DNA of 33,413 nucleotides from Gemmatimonas sp. (GCA_013822285.1 PNKF01000007.1:1-33413); one strand, 5' to 3'. Counted from the stretch's first letter, positions 16,501-25,302 are shown. Numbers and translations are program-made. Notes: generated from the letters alone by a model not told the origin.

Positions 16501-16828
16501 GTCGTTCGTTGAGGCGCTGCGTGTGGCGCACGATGTGCTGGTCGTAGCGGAGCAGGTCATCCGTGCTCAGCTGCGTGAGATTGAAGAACTGGGTGGTCAG
16601 CGCGTGGTGGAAGCGGTGGACGTTGTTCTCGTCCATTCCCTCAAGTGCTTCGTCGCGCAGGTGCGCCGCCAGCTCCTCGAAGCGCTTCACGTTGAACAGC
16701 GAGAGCATCCACTGGTTGAGGACCAGCTTGTACGGAAAGGGAATCTGTGGCTGGGTCGCGGCGCGGCGGGCCCTTGGGGCGGGGGCTGGGGCGGCGGCAC
16801 CTGCCGCGCGCGGTCGTCCTCTAGGCAT
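13547..16828 (-). CDS. res: type III-like restriction subunit (Res): DEAD/DEAH helicase with C-terminal nuclease
   Basis: A 1093-residue protein. After a Pro/Ala/Arg-rich leader there is a helical N-terminal region, then superfamily 2 helicase motifs. Walker A is ATGSGKT at 187-193, motif II is D290-E-G-H ([10 protein letters not shown]), and the RecA-like C-terminal half includes [22 protein letters not shown] and the arginine-finger motif [11 protein letters not shown]. Near the C-terminus a PD-(D/E)xK nuclease core is readable: D993 ([10 protein letters not shown]), D1010 and K1012 (VVFVDPKG). This is the plan of type III Res subunits, which translocate along DNA and cut with their cognate Mod. 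The ATG overlaps the Mod stop by one base. All catalytic motifs are intact. Confidence 0.9.
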   Translation of the reverse strand: MPRGRPRAAGAAAPAPAPRARRAATQPQIPFPYKLVLNQWMLSLFNVKRFEELAAHLRDEALEGMDENNVHRFHHALTTQFFNLTQLSTDDLLRYDQHIVRHTQRLNERRLTRGEDPLVWKYFQYLSLLFTEIYLDRYFTDAQALLAALNGQVAAYNVDKPEPDQIAPFDESAEAWPQLNKLAFWMATGSGKTLLMHANILQYQHALATHGRTRELNRILLLTPNEGLSQQHLREFEAAGIAAELFNKDGRGLFSGQAVEILEVTRLREEMGEKTIAIDAFEGKNLVLVDEGHRGASGGKEGAWMKAREKLCEKGFSFEYSATFGQAVKGSAALTALYAKSTLVDYSYKYFYGDGFGKDYQILNLDADTQASHQDLYLTACLLTFYQQQRLYREHTGAFRPFNIERPLWVFVGGSVTATLATRDATDIVEILQFMARYVADRAGSTERIRRVLHEGLITSTGRDLFAGRFASLNTSGLTPSQIFDDTLATLFNAPAGGLLYVENLKGATGEIALRLGAENEPFGVINVGDDAKLVKLCEEKGLATGERDFATSLFHGINAPESSVNLLIGSKKFTEGWSSWRVSTMGLMNVGKGEGAQIIQLFGRGVRLKGYGMSLKRSAKTELPQGVERPRHIAVLETLGIFGVHADYMAQFRDFLEEEGLPSNEERVEFLLPVIKNLGTQRLKTVRLKKTINGVSTEFGDAFRKLAPIPTVAPPDLTRPSEAKQLHENRLVLDWYPKIRAIGSLGLQGGDGDGAKHETHLSPKHVAFLDLDRLYFELERFKAERGWYNLNLTRAGIAALLADTSWYRLQIPPAELSGSGFEKVRVWEEIALALLRKYTERYYTFKKRDWELPHLEYRDLEADDPNFLGVRETPNDGYYRILIDKSQEEIVAKLEELKASIERGEMKPWEFRGMKAVWFGKHLYQPLLYLDTNVVEISPAPLNKGERQFVEDLKAFHDANTAFFASRELYLLRNLSRGRGVGFFEAGNFHPDFILWVIEDGKQRVVFVDPKGIRNLSWDDPKILFHETVKEIEARLGDPAVRLDSFIVSNTPSATMQLQWNQDKAAMLGRNIVFQEDAATYVRTLLEAERHR

Positions 16829-17925
16829 CAGCTCTCCGTCCCCTCAAACATCAGTCGATGGAAGTCTTCCTCGATGAGCCGCACCTTCCAGCGGTCATCG
16901 GGCGTCTTCAGGTTCTCGAGGTTGTTGCCGCCGTTCACATAGATGAGGTCGAACTCGCGGTCCTTGGAGGTGTAGCCTTGCTTGGTGAACCACTCGTCGA
17001 GGACCAGGTTGTCCTGCTCCGGGTCGCCGGTGAACTTGCGCCAGATGACCAACGCCTTGCGACCGTCGGGCGTGGTGCCGGTGACGGTGCGGAACCAGTA
17101 CGGGCCAGCGGCATCCTGCTTGATGCGGGCATCCTTGAGCTGCAGGCGCCCCTCGCCGTCGCGCACGAAGGCCGCAGAGAACGTCTGCGGTGCGGCGATG
17201 TGGCGGACCGTAAGGCCGAGCAGCCAGTTGAAGGTCTCCAACAGGTCGACGTGCACCTCGCGGCTCTCGTCGGAGCCTGGGCGCTTGACCTTGAGCTTGT
17301 AGGCCGTTGGATCGCTGAAGGCCTGCACGTTGAGTAGCGACTGCGAGCCGCGCGTTTCGACATTGAGCATATAGCGCAGGACGTACTGCTCCGTGAGCCC
17401 GTCCGGGCCTTGGGCTTCGGGCGAGTCGAGGAGCAGCTGCTGCGTGTCGCTGCGGCGTGTCTCGAGGTTGTTGAGCGCGTCTTCGTACGACTCCAGCCGC
17501 ACGACCTTCACGATGCGTGGCGCGCGCTCCGATTCCTCGGCCGTCGCGAGGCGCTTGGGCTTGCCGTCCTTCCACTCGGGGGTGTAGGTGACCTTCTTGA
17601 TGCGCGGCAGGAGGACGGTGTCGAAGTAGTCGCCCATTTCGACGAGGATGAACTTGCGGCGGCCACCGTCTTCGCGGTTGAGGTTGATGACGGCGTGGCC
17701 GGTGGTTCCGGAGCCGGCGAAGTAGTCGAGCGTAGTTCCGTCCTCGACGAGGCCACTCCTGAGCGCATCCTCGACCGAGAAGATGGATTTGGGGTACGAA
17801 AACAGACTGCGGTCGCCGAGAATCGCCAGCAAGAGGTTTGTGCCGTGGGACGACGCATCATACTTTGAGTCTCCCCAAATGGTCTTTGGCTTACGACCCG
17901 GCTTATAGAAGTCCTTTAAGAGCAC
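16828..17925 (-). CDS. mod: C-terminal part of type III-like DNA methyltransferase (Mod), after an in-frame TGA
   Basis: Continues the methyltransferase in the same reading frame. Residues just after the TGA ([16 protein letters not shown], then [11 protein letters not shown]) belong to the methyltransferase core but precede the first possible start, GTG 17925. The S-adenosylmethionine motif [11 protein letters not shown] lies about 70 residues in, followed by [21 protein letters not shown]. The last roughly 250 residues are a C-terminal domain ([13 protein letters not shown] to RLMFEGTES). On its own this fragment has the AdoMet site without the DPPY catalytic motif, so it can act only if the two parts associate or the stop is suppressed. 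Overlaps the Res start by one base. Confidence 0.8.
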   Translation of the reverse strand: MLLKDFYKPGRKPKTIWGDSKYDASSHGTNLLLAILGDRSLFSYPKSIFSVEDALRSGLVEDGTTLDYFAGSGTTGHAVINLNREDGGRRKFILVEMGDYFDTVLLPRIKKVTYTPEWKDGKPKRLATAEESERAPRIVKVVRLESYEDALNNLETRRSDTQQLLLDSPEAQGPDGLTEQYVLRYMLNVETRGSQSLLNVQAFSDPTAYKLKVKRPGSDESREVHVDLLETFNWLLGLTVRHIAAPQTFSAAFVRDGEGRLQLKDARIKQDAAGPYWFRTVTGTTPDGRKALVIWRKFTGDPEQDNLVLDEWFTKQGYTSKDREFDLIYVNGGNNLENLKTPDDRWKVRLIEEDFHRLMFEGTES

Positions 17926-18018
17926 GGTGTAGCGCCCGTCATTAACCCTAACAACGAAATCTCCTCGCGCACCTGCGTGATTGATCTTCTCGCGATCCGA
18001 CCAGCGCCATACTCTCCG

Positions 18019-20010
18019 TCACCCAGCCGAATCAATGGGCATGATAGCTATTGCCCCGGGAGAGTCTACCGTGGACACTCGATGCGTTTGTGGGTCGAAA
18101 TAGAGCGGGAACTCTGAGTTGGGCCGTTCCTCAGGAGTTGAGAGTCCGCCGCTTCGGCGAAACGGCAAGAGTCTAAATGATTCCTGCGCTTCGCCATGCT
18201 GGTAAGAGGCAGCTTGCTCTTCGGTCAGGGGCAAGTCGAAGATGTTTGCCTGGCTAGAATCACGTGCGTATGTGAGATAATAGTCGTGGCTCGTCGCGAA
18301 GAAGCTGTTGATTCCACGACCACGCGGGTTGGACTGCACAACAAGCGGTCCGAGCGCGTTGTCGGCTCCAAAGATCTCGTTGAGAGCTACAGTTAGTCGC
18401 GCCATCTCCGCGTCGTCAATCGCAAAGTACGAGACGCCACTTGGTGCCAGGAGTGTGCGAGCAATCCGTGCACGAGCCTCCATCATTGCGAGCCAGCTCG
18501 AGTGCCGATAGAGGTTCTTGTAGACGAAGGACTCCTCTGACGTGTTGTACGGGGGATCCGCGTACACCATATCGAGCTCGTCGGAGAAACGCTGGCCAAG
18601 GAATTGAAGAACTTGGAAATTCTCGCTGTGAAACAGCACACCATCCGTCTGCTCGTCAACGTCGCGCAGCGCGTCTAACAGCCGAGCCGTGAACCCCGGT
18701 GGAAAGTGTCCCGAATCCACCACTAACGACGGCTGCCCCTTGAGGAACGCCACCGTCAACGGCACACTGTATGCCGTCGCTACAAGATCCCCAGCAATCG
18801 CGTCAATCGCATACAACCGCACCCACTCCTCCCGCTGCGCCTCGTTCGCCGCAATCTCTGCGTAGAACTCCTCCGGAATCACCCCCAGCCGGATGCACCA
18901 CGACGTTTCCACTACGAACTTCTTCTTGAGCCACAACTTCTTCTGGAAGTCCTCTAACTGCGCCAGGAAGTCAATGATCTTCCCCGCAATGCGCCGCACC
19001 ACCTTGATCTTCGACAGGTACTGCTCCACCCGCGGCGCCGTCTCGCTCTCCACGTCGTCGAGGTGCATCACCTCGTTCTTGATATAGAAGTCAAGCTCCC
19101 GGCGCAAAAAGCCGCCCAAGTCCTTGTGAATGAAGTAGTCGAAGGTGTTGCGGTCCGAGTACCCCTTGAGATGCTTGGCCAATACTGTGCGCCTGGGGTC
19201 CTTTTCGGTCGGCGCCAGCGCCTTGAGCGCCGTTATCCAGTCGGCAAACTCGGCATCAGCATTCGCCAAGACCGTCGCTTCCGCCTCGCTGTTCAGTTCC
19301 GCCTGCTTCTTCGCATCGGGCAGGTAGGTGAACCGCACGACCAGCTCGCCATTCTCCAGCGCCAGCGGCTGCTCCGTCGCCAGCTTGAACCGCCGCTCCT
19401 TCCCCTCCGCCGCTTTCACATTGCCGTGCTCGCCCTCAGCGGCGTCCACCAGCCGAAAGTGCACGCGCATCGGATTGGCTTCGTCATCGGGCCGCAGCCG
19501 GAACGCATAGTCGCGCAGGTACTCGCTGGTCTTGATGTAGTACTGGTCCTTGTTGGCCCAGTGCAGTGTGACTTCTTCGCCCTCGTACGGAATGGCGTAC
19601 ACGCCCGGCTTGTACACGCGCTTGGCGAGGTAGTCGCCTTCGGAGTAGTAGCGGCGGAAGAACGCGTACAGGTGGTCGTACACCTCACGCTCCAGCGCCT
19701 TGACGTCCACCGCTTCGGCGGCAAGGCGAGCGCGCAGCTCCTTCACCTTCGGGGAATCGTCCGGGCTCAACCCCGCCGCTTCCACCCCGGCACTCACCTT
19801 GGCCAGCTCCTTTTCGAGCTCCGCCTTGTCCGCCGACTGGTATTGCGCAAACGCCGCCTGCACCTGGGGCAGCAGGTCCTTATCCAGGAACTGGCTCACC
19901 TCGGCGCTCTTGGCGTGCATCACACGATAGAGGCCAAAGTCCAAGTCCGGCTGGTCGAGCTGGAAGAGTTCCTGCAGGAGGGCCTTCAGCTTGGTGTACT
20001 GCGTACTCAT
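18019..20010 (-). CDS. mod: N-terminal part of type III-like DNA methyltransferase (Mod), ending at an in-frame TGA
   Basis: A 663-residue reading starting at ATG 20010, which overlaps the AlbA_2 gene stop by 4 nt. About 470 residues of mostly helical sequence precede the catalytic motif DPPYNTSEES (residues 485-488), followed by helix motifs and the start of a target-recognition region (QSNPRGRGINSFFATSHDYY). Motif order DPPY then FxGxG is the beta class used by type III Mod enzymes that make N6-methyladenine. The frame ends at TGA 18019-18021 after IAIMPIDSAG. Translation beyond the TGA in the same frame gives the expected continuation, so this is one gene broken by a nonsense codon (combined length about 1060 codons). 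Confidence 0.85.
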   Translation of the reverse strand: MSTQYTKLKALLQELFQLDQPDLDFGLYRVMHAKSAEVSQFLDKDLLPQVQAAFAQYQSADKAELEKELAKVSAGVEAAGLSPDDSPKVKELRARLAAEAVDVKALEREVYDHLYAFFRRYYSEGDYLAKRVYKPGVYAIPYEGEEVTLHWANKDQYYIKTSEYLRDYAFRLRPDDEANPMRVHFRLVDAAEGEHGNVKAAEGKERRFKLATEQPLALENGELVVRFTYLPDAKKQAELNSEAEATVLANADAEFADWITALKALAPTEKDPRRTVLAKHLKGYSDRNTFDYFIHKDLGGFLRRELDFYIKNEVMHLDDVESETAPRVEQYLSKIKVVRRIAGKIIDFLAQLEDFQKKLWLKKKFVVETSWCIRLGVIPEEFYAEIAANEAQREEWVRLYAIDAIAGDLVATAYSVPLTVAFLKGQPSLVVDSGHFPPGFTARLLDALRDVDEQTDGVLFHSENFQVLQFLGQRFSDELDMVYADPPYNTSEESFVYKNLYRHSSWLAMMEARARIARTLLAPSGVSYFAIDDAEMARLTVALNEIFGADNALGPLVVQSNPRGRGINSFFATSHDYYLTYARDSSQANIFDLPLTEEQAASYQHGEAQESFRLLPFRRSGGLSTPEERPNSEFPLYFDPQTHRVSTVDSPGAIAIMPIDSAG

Positions 20011-21365
20011 TGATTGTCCGTTGAGAAGTATCTGCGCTGTGGGTCCTGCGGTCCGGTGCCGATTTCCCGAATCAAGCCGAGGTCGATCAACGTGGCCAGC
20101 CGTGTGCGCGTCGCCCGCGGTGTCAGGCCGATGTCAGCAGCGATCTCCCGGGTCGCTCGGCCATCCGGTGCCTTGACGAAGGCGATGATGCGGCGGTCCG
20201 TCTCATCCAGTCGCGGCGCCGTCACCTGAGCCGAGCGCAAGGTGACGCGGAACCTGAGGCCGACCTCCTCGAACTCTGGCGGCGCGAGCCCGGCATCACG
20301 ACAGGCTCCGATCATCCGCTGCACGCCACTCCCCCATTGCTCGACCAGACCGAGCTCCTGGAGGACCCGGCCCAGGACACGGTTGCGCAGCTTCGACACC
20401 CCGAGCGGGAGGTCCGCGACCGTCAGTCCGAAGGGCAGGAGCCCCGGGTTCTCGATCTCCATCCGGTCGTCGTAGATCGCCAGACGAATCGGTGCGCCTG
20501 ATTGAGAGTAGTCGGCGTGCGCGACCGCATTGACGATTGCCTCGCGCACCGCCAGGGGCGGGAATGACCAGCGATCAACGCGTTTCGTGCGACCGATCGT
20601 CGCTCCGCGTGTCGCGTGCTTCTCCACAAAGCCAACGGCGTCCGGAATCGCGGTCAGCAGCGACCCCTTGAGGTCGGTATGGTCCGTGAGTGAGGCACGG
20701 TCGATCCCGCGGAAGCGTCCCGCCTGGATCCAGGCATCCGGGAAGTGCGCGAGCCGATCAACGCCAAAGAGCAGCACCCCACCTACCGTGGGGACGCTGC
20801 GGCCTTGATGCGTGGTCGTGAGCCGGAGCGTGTCGAGATCCCGGCGGGTGAGCCGTCGCAGCGGAGCGAACGACTCGGAAGCAGCTCGGAAGTCGATCGC
20901 TTCCGAGTCGAGGTCCGGCAACGGGCGCTCGTCGAAGGCCTCGCCACGGGCGAAGCGGCGCATCTCCGCAATCAACGCCTCGTCGGCTCGGCGGTTCGTC
21001 GAGCCCACCCGCACGTAGGTCCCGGCCACCGGTCCGGCCTTGGTGAGGTAGTGCGGACGGCTGGCACTGGGATACACCTGCACCGCGAGGACCTGTGCCT
21101 TTCGGTACGAGAGCACCTCGAGATCGGGCAGTAGGCGCGGAGTGATCGCATCGGAGATCAGGCTCGCCAGCCGTTCCTCAACGGCCATCGGATCCACCAC
21201 GCCGCGCACGTGCCGAGTGCCATCCTCGACGCCAATCAGGACGGTGCCCCCGGACGTGTTGGCGAAGGCGACGATCGTGCGCAGCACGCCGTCGGGCGAC
21301 GACAGGTCCCGTTTGAACTCGAGGGTCTTGCTTTCGGGGCGCCGCAGCGCGTCGAGGAGGTTCAT
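20007..21365 (-). CDS. AlbA_2 (Schlafen-like) / RecG-type ATP-binding / winged-HTH protein
   Basis: A 452-residue protein with three parts. Residues 1-110 are an AlbA_2 domain (ESKTLEFKRDLSS, then IVAFANTSGGTVLIGVEDG). About 265-350 is the HATPase-like segment common to these proteins (LAVREAIVNAVAHADYSQSG, then IYDDRMEIENPGLLPFG, GVSKLRNRVLGRVL). About 390-445 is a winged helix (GRATREIAADIGLTPRATRTRL). Such proteins are often transcriptional regulators or accessory parts of defence loci. The Mod ATG overlaps its stop by 4 nt. Repeats at its own start suggest that it regulates itself. Confidence 0.85.
   Translation of the reverse strand: MNLLDALRRPESKTLEFKRDLSSPDGVLRTIVAFANTSGGTVLIGVEDGTRHVRGVVDPMAVEERLASLISDAITPRLLPDLEVLSYRKAQVLAVQVYPSASRPHYLTKAGPVAGTYVRVGSTNRRADEALIAEMRRFARGEAFDERPLPDLDSEAIDFRAASESFAPLRRLTRRDLDTLRLTTTHQGRSVPTVGGVLLFGVDRLAHFPDAWIQAGRFRGIDRASLTDHTDLKGSLLTAIPDAVGFVEKHATRGATIGRTKRVDRWSFPPLAVREAIVNAVAHADYSQSGAPIRLAIYDDRMEIENPGLLPFGLTVADLPLGVSKLRNRVLGRVLQELGLVEQWGSGVQRMIGACRDAGLAPPEFEEVGLRFRVTLRSAQVTAPRLDETDRRIIAFVKAPDGRATREIAADIGLTPRATRTRLATLIDLGLIREIGTGPQDPQRRYFSTDNQ
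20871..20910. repeat. inverted repeat inside the AlbA_2 gene, same motif as at its promoter
   Basis: CGACTCGGAAG (20871-20881) and CTTCCGAGTCG (20900-20910) are exact reverse complements, with another CTCGGAAG between them. The core CTCGGAAG is the motif clustered at the gene's start (21367-21413). The segment encodes the Asp-Ser-Glu-rich stretch DLDSEAIDFRAASESF. Confidence 0.6.
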
Positions 21366-21413
21366 TACTCGGAAGTGTACTCTGAAGTATCGGAAGGCGC
21401 CAGACTTCCGAGT
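21366..21413. promoter_or_regulatory. repeat cluster at the AlbA_2 gene start
   Basis: ACTCGGAAGT (21367-21376) lies 1 bp from the ATG and is followed 12 bp later by ACTCTGAAGT (21379-21388). A CGGAAG comes at 21391-21396 and the inverted arm ACTTCCGAGT at 21404-21413. A minus-strand TACACT (21379-21374), 8 nt before the ATG, could be a -10 box, but no good -35 is visible. The arrangement looks like multiple operator half-sites. Confidence 0.55.
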
Positions 21414-21471
21414 CGCGCCGTGTCCGGCTGAGTGGAAGGTTGAGGGTTGGCCGAGCGCAACTCGCCGCCGC

Positions 21472-24363
21472 TCATACGACCGCCCAGCGGACTGCGAACA
21501 GCGTCTCCGACTCGGTCCGTTGGGCCAGCCTCCGCTCTAGTTCGTCAATCAGCCGGTCGCGCTTCGCGAACACCTCGTCCTCGGCCGCGAAGATCTCCTG
21601 CCGCTGCTGGCGCTGCTGCCTCTCCAGCTTCTGAATGCGCTCCTGGATGGCGTGCTGTTCCGCAAGTGTCACGGCCTGCCGCGCCTCGCGGCGCAGCACC
21701 TTGATCCGCTCTTTGGTGTCGTGCAGCGCCTTCTCGGCAGCGAACACCAGATCCTCAGCCCAACGCTCGAGCTTCTCGCGCGCCGCCTGGAAGTGGGTGT
21801 TGTTCTGTTCTAGCGACCGGCTGAGCGTGGCCCGGGCGTGGCGCTCCGCCTCCAGCCGCAGGCGCTCGGCCAAAGTATCGGGAATCGTGTACGGGTGGGC
21901 CGTGCCGGCGAGGGCGAAGAGCTTCTCCATCGTCTCTTGGTCGATTGGCGCGTCGGTGTCGTCGAAGCCAGTGAACAGCAGGTACTCCTCGCGCTCGTAC
22001 GAGTCAACGGCCAACCGCGTCAGCGCGAGGTATCCGGAACGGCCTCGAAGTGCCTCCACGGCCGCTACCCGTGTCGGATGCCGCGTCACGTCGAAGACGA
22101 TCTCGGCGTCGGGCGTAAGCAAGGATTTCGCGGACTCCACCACGTGCTCACCGAGCGGGTGTGACAGGCGGTAGAGAAAGCGACTCCCCTCGTCAGCCGT
22201 TGGCTCGCCCTCGCTCACGCGCGGATGAGTTCGGGAGATCAAGTGATACCGGCCCGTCGCGATCTCCGTCGTGGGGGAGCGCAGCAGGTCGAAGGCAAGC
22301 GCCGAATCGTCGAATCGGGCGGCATCGTGTAGCATCCAGCGGGTGAGCGCCCAGAAACGCCGCCCGACGCGGTCCAACTGCGCCTGCGTATCGGCCAAGC
22401 GAAGTCGCAGGCGCTGGTGCACGTCTTCGTCGAAGTGCTCGAGCAGGGCGCGGCGCGTCTCGTCGAGGCGGGAGCGGATCTGCTCGTCCAGTTCGTCCTG
22501 CAGTCGCTTGAACGCCGCGTCAATCTCCGCGGGAGAGCGGCATTCCTGATAGATGGCGAGGATGCGCTGCTCGAAGTCCACGCCACTGTCGATGCTGCCG
22601 AGTACGTCGTCCGAGGCACCGAACACGCCGCTGAAGAGTGAGAACTTCTCGGTGAGCAGCTCGAGCACGCGTCTGTCGGCCGCGTTGCGCTCGTTGAGGA
22701 AATTGATGACGACCACGTCGTGTTGCTGACCGTAACGGTGGCAGCGCCCAATGCGTTGCTCGATACGCTGCGGGTTCCAGGGCAAGTCGTAGTTCACGAC
22801 CAACGAGCAGAACTGCAGGTTGATCCCCTCGGCGGCCGCCTCGGTGGCCAAGAGGATGCTGCCGTGGTCGCGGAAGTGTTCGATCAGCGCCGTGCGGAGA
22901 TCCACCGCCTTGGAGCCCGAGATGCGGTCGCTGTCGCGGTTCGTCTCCAGCCAACGCTCGTAGATGGCGGAGGCATCGGGGCCGCCGTTGCTGCCGTTGA
23001 AGACCACGACTTGGCCGGCGTAGCCATTGGACTCGAGGAAGCTCTGCAGGTAGTCCTGCGTGCGCCGCGACTCGGTGAAAACCAGCGCCTTGCGTGCGGC
23101 GCCAGTCTTGGCCATCTCGCTGAAGCCCACGTCGAGGGCGGTCAGCAGCGCGGTCGACTTGCTGTCCACGCCAATCTGTCGCGCCCGGTCGGCCAGGCGC
23201 CGAAGGATCTCAATCTCCTCCCGGAGCTGTTGCCGATTGATGACCGCTGGCCGCTCAGCGATGCTGGGATCTTCGTCATCCGCTTGCAGGATCTCATCGA
23301 GGAGATCGTCCTCGAGTTCCTCGGCTTCAATCAGCCGTTCCGCGAATTCTGGGTCATTCCCGACTTTCTCGTCGCGGAGCGATTCCAGCCGTTCGCGAAG
23401 TGCATCCAGCGTGGCCGCGATGGCCGGCGACGACGACGCGAGCAGCTTGCGGAGGATCAGCGCCGTCAGGTGGCGCTGCCGCTGCGGCAGGGCGTAGCTG
23501 TTCTCGCGTTGCAGGAAGTCGGAGACCGCCTCGTAGAGCGCGTGTTCGTCGTCCGTCGGGGAGAACGGACGCGTGATCGGCAGTCGCTCGGTGTACCTCA
23601 CGTACTCCGTGACTTGGTTGCGGAGCGTTCGTGTGCAGAAGGTGGCGAGCCGAGCGCGCAGGGCGTCGAGATTGCTACCGGCGCTGGCGTAGAGCGACTT
23701 GAACGCAGTGACGTCACCGAACAGCGTGTCGTCGATCAGCGTGGAGAGGCCGTACAGTTCCAGCAGTGAGTTCTGGAGGGGGGTGGCCGTGAGGAGCAGC
23801 TTGCGACAGTCCTCCGTGGCCCATCGGATGCCTTGGCCGACCTTGTTGCTCGGACGGTAAGCATTGCGGAGTTTGTGCGCTTCGTCAATGACGACGAGAT
23901 CCCAGGCCACGCCCTTGAGGTCGTCGCGCAGCGCGTTGGCGAAGTGGTACGATAGGACGAGGATGTTGCCACTCGCCAGCGGGTCGCGGCTGGCGCGTCT
24001 TGCTTCGCGCACCGATGTGGCATCGAGCACCTTCACAGGCAGGTGGAACTTCTCGGTCAGCTCGAGCGCCCACTGCTTGCGAATGGAGGCCGGACAAATG
24101 ACGAGCAGTCGCCGCTTCCGCTCAGCCCACAGCTGGCAGAGGACGATGCCCGCTTCGACGGTCTTGCCGAGGCCGACTTCGTCGGCGAGGATCACACCCT
24201 TGGACAGTGGCGACTGCAGCGCGAAGAGGGCGGCTTCGATCTGGTGCGGATTGAGATCGACCGCGGCGTCGAAGAGCGCCGTGGAGAGGCGGTCGATGCC
24301 GCCGGCGGCGCGTCGGGTCAGGTCGTGGGCGTAGTACTTGGCGTGGTGTGGTGTCAGGGGCAT
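21472..24363 (-). CDS. SNF2/HepA-like helicase
   Basis: A 963-residue protein starting at ATG 24363 (MPLTPHHAKYYAHDL). SNF2-type motifs are all present: Walker A DEVGLGKT at 61-68, motif II D160-E-A-H (VVIDEAHKLRN), motif III LLTATPLQN, and motifs V-VI in ATEAAAEGINLQFCSLVVNY and RIEQRIGRCHRYGQ. Between the lobes is an acidic insertion (EAEELEDDLLDEILQADDED). The C-terminal 300 residues are helical with long coiled-coil stretches (KERIKVLRREARQAVTLAEQ). It resembles the RapA/HepA branch and helicases found in DISARM-like and other defence loci. The frame is open further upstream across prmC on the other strand, but that part lacks protein character. First gene of the restriction locus. Confidence 0.9.
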   Translation of the reverse strand: MPLTPHHAKYYAHDLTRRAAGGIDRLSTALFDAAVDLNPHQIEAALFALQSPLSKGVILADEVGLGKTVEAGIVLCQLWAERKRRLLVICPASIRKQWALELTEKFHLPVKVLDATSVREARRASRDPLASGNILVLSYHFANALRDDLKGVAWDLVVIDEAHKLRNAYRPSNKVGQGIRWATEDCRKLLLTATPLQNSLLELYGLSTLIDDTLFGDVTAFKSLYASAGSNLDALRARLATFCTRTLRNQVTEYVRYTERLPITRPFSPTDDEHALYEAVSDFLQRENSYALPQRQRHLTALILRKLLASSSPAIAATLDALRERLESLRDEKVGNDPEFAERLIEAEELEDDLLDEILQADDEDPSIAERPAVINRQQLREEIEILRRLADRARQIGVDSKSTALLTALDVGFSEMAKTGAARKALVFTESRRTQDYLQSFLESNGYAGQVVVFNGSNGGPDASAIYERWLETNRDSDRISGSKAVDLRTALIEHFRDHGSILLATEAAAEGINLQFCSLVVNYDLPWNPQRIEQRIGRCHRYGQQHDVVVINFLNERNAADRRVLELLTEKFSLFSGVFGASDDVLGSIDSGVDFEQRILAIYQECRSPAEIDAAFKRLQDELDEQIRSRLDETRRALLEHFDEDVHQRLRLRLADTQAQLDRVGRRFWALTRWMLHDAARFDDSALAFDLLRSPTTEIATGRYHLISRTHPRVSEGEPTADEGSRFLYRLSHPLGEHVVESAKSLLTPDAEIVFDVTRHPTRVAAVEALRGRSGYLALTRLAVDSYEREEYLLFTGFDDTDAPIDQETMEKLFALAGTAHPYTIPDTLAERLRLEAERHARATLSRSLEQNNTHFQAAREKLERWAEDLVFAAEKALHDTKERIKVLRREARQAVTLAEQHAIQERIQKLERQQRQQRQEIFAAEDEVFAKRDRLIDELERRLAQRTESETLFAVRWAVV

Positions 24364-24436
24364 CGGCGGGGTCGCGAGGGGCGGCTGGCTCCAGTCGGTG
24401 CCGAGTGGAACGTGAAGTGTGGCTAAGTTTCCCGCA

Positions 24437-25297
24437 ATGCTTCGCACGCTTGAAATGCTCGACCTCATCTCAGAGGCCCTAGTCCGCCCCGGCACCCCCC
24501 CCGCTCGCTCCCAAGCCCGCGACCTCATCGCCTGGGTCCTCGACAAGCCGAGGTTCTGGCCCAGCGCCAACCCCGACCACGAGCTCACACCGGCCGAGGT
24601 CGACGCGATCCAACAGGCCGCCGAGAAGCTGAAGCAAGGCATGCCCCTCCAATACGCCGTCGGCAAAGCCCCCTTCCGCCACCTCACGCTAAGGGTCACC
24701 CCTGACACCCTGATCCCCAGGCCCGAAACCGAGCTCCTCGTCGAACTCGTCATCGCCGCCCAAAGAGGCGGCAAGGGCACCGTCGTGGACGTGGGAACGG
24801 GATCAGGCGCCATCGCCCTAGCCCTGGCTGCCGAGAGTGCCTTCGAGCGCATCGTCGCCATCGACATCTCGGAGAAGGCCCTAGAAGTCGCCAAGTCCAA
24901 CCTCCAGGCCATCCCCGAAGACCGTCGGCCCAGACTCGACTTCCGCCTCGGCGACGTCCTCACCCCCATGCAGGGCGAAATCGTTGAAGCCGTAGTCTCC
25001 AACCCCCCGTATATTTCCCCACCTGAGCTGCCCGAACTGCCCCCCAACGTCCGCAACTGGGAGCCCCACTCGGCTCTGTTTGCGGACAAGGACGGGATGG
25101 CGGTCATCGAAAAGCTCATCAGCCAGGCGGGAGACATCCTCCAGCCCGGCGGATTACTTGCCATGGAAGTGGACAGCCGACGCTGCGACCTCGCAGTCCA
25201 AGCGGTCCAAGCCGACGACCGATTCACGGACGTCGAACATCGACTCGACTTGACCGGCCGCCCGCGTTTCGTGGTGGCCCGACGAAAGGAGCGTTAG
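24437..25297 (+). CDS. prmC: peptide chain release factor N5-glutamine methyltransferase
   Basis: A 286-residue PrmC/HemK. The N-terminal helical domain (ARSQARDLIAWVLDKPR) is followed by the linker VGKAPFRHLTLRVTPDTLIPRPETELL, an AdoMet motif VVDVGTGSGAIALALA, the acidic IVAIDISEKALEVAKSN and the catalytic NPPY in EAVVSNPPYISPPEL. It methylates the GGQ glutamine of release factors. I use ATG 24437; a GTG at 24419 is possible. Only 73 bp separate it from the divergent SNF2 helicase gene. The usual neighbour prfA is not upstream. Confidence 0.95.
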   Translation: MLRTLEMLDLISEALVRPGTPPARSQARDLIAWVLDKPRFWPSANPDHELTPAEVDAIQQAAEKLKQGMPLQYAVGKAPFRHLTLRVTPDTLIPRPETELLVELVIAAQRGGKGTVVDVGTGSGAIALALAAESAFERIVAIDISEKALEVAKSNLQAIPEDRRPRLDFRLGDVLTPMQGEIVEAVVSNPPYISPPELPELPPNVRNWEPHSALFADKDGMAVIEKLISQAGDILQPGGLLAMEVDSRRCDLAVQAVQADDRFTDVEHRLDLTGRPRFVVARRKER

Positions 25298-25302
25298 ATC
25301 AG

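Noticed and set aside
15710-16942. 410-residue plus-strand frame opposite Res
   Set aside because: Val/Leu/Arg/Gln-rich antisense shadow. The minus strand carries intact helicase motifs over the same stretch.
18019-18021. Selenocysteine at the Mod TGA
   Set aside because: The expected residue in the family is not a catalytic Cys/Sec, and no selenocysteine insertion context was evident. A nonsense mutation or error is simpler.
21472-24363. Identification of the locus as DISARM
   Set aside because: An SNF2 helicase and a DNA methyltransferase are present, but no DUF1998 (DrmB) or phospholipase-D (DrmC) gene is visible, and the other helicase is a type III Res with a nuclease domain.
24364-25227. 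Upstream extension of the SNF2 helicase frame across prmC
   Set aside because: The opposite strand encodes prmC with all motifs, and the extension has Ser/Arg-rich shadow composition. ATG 24363 starts the real domain.
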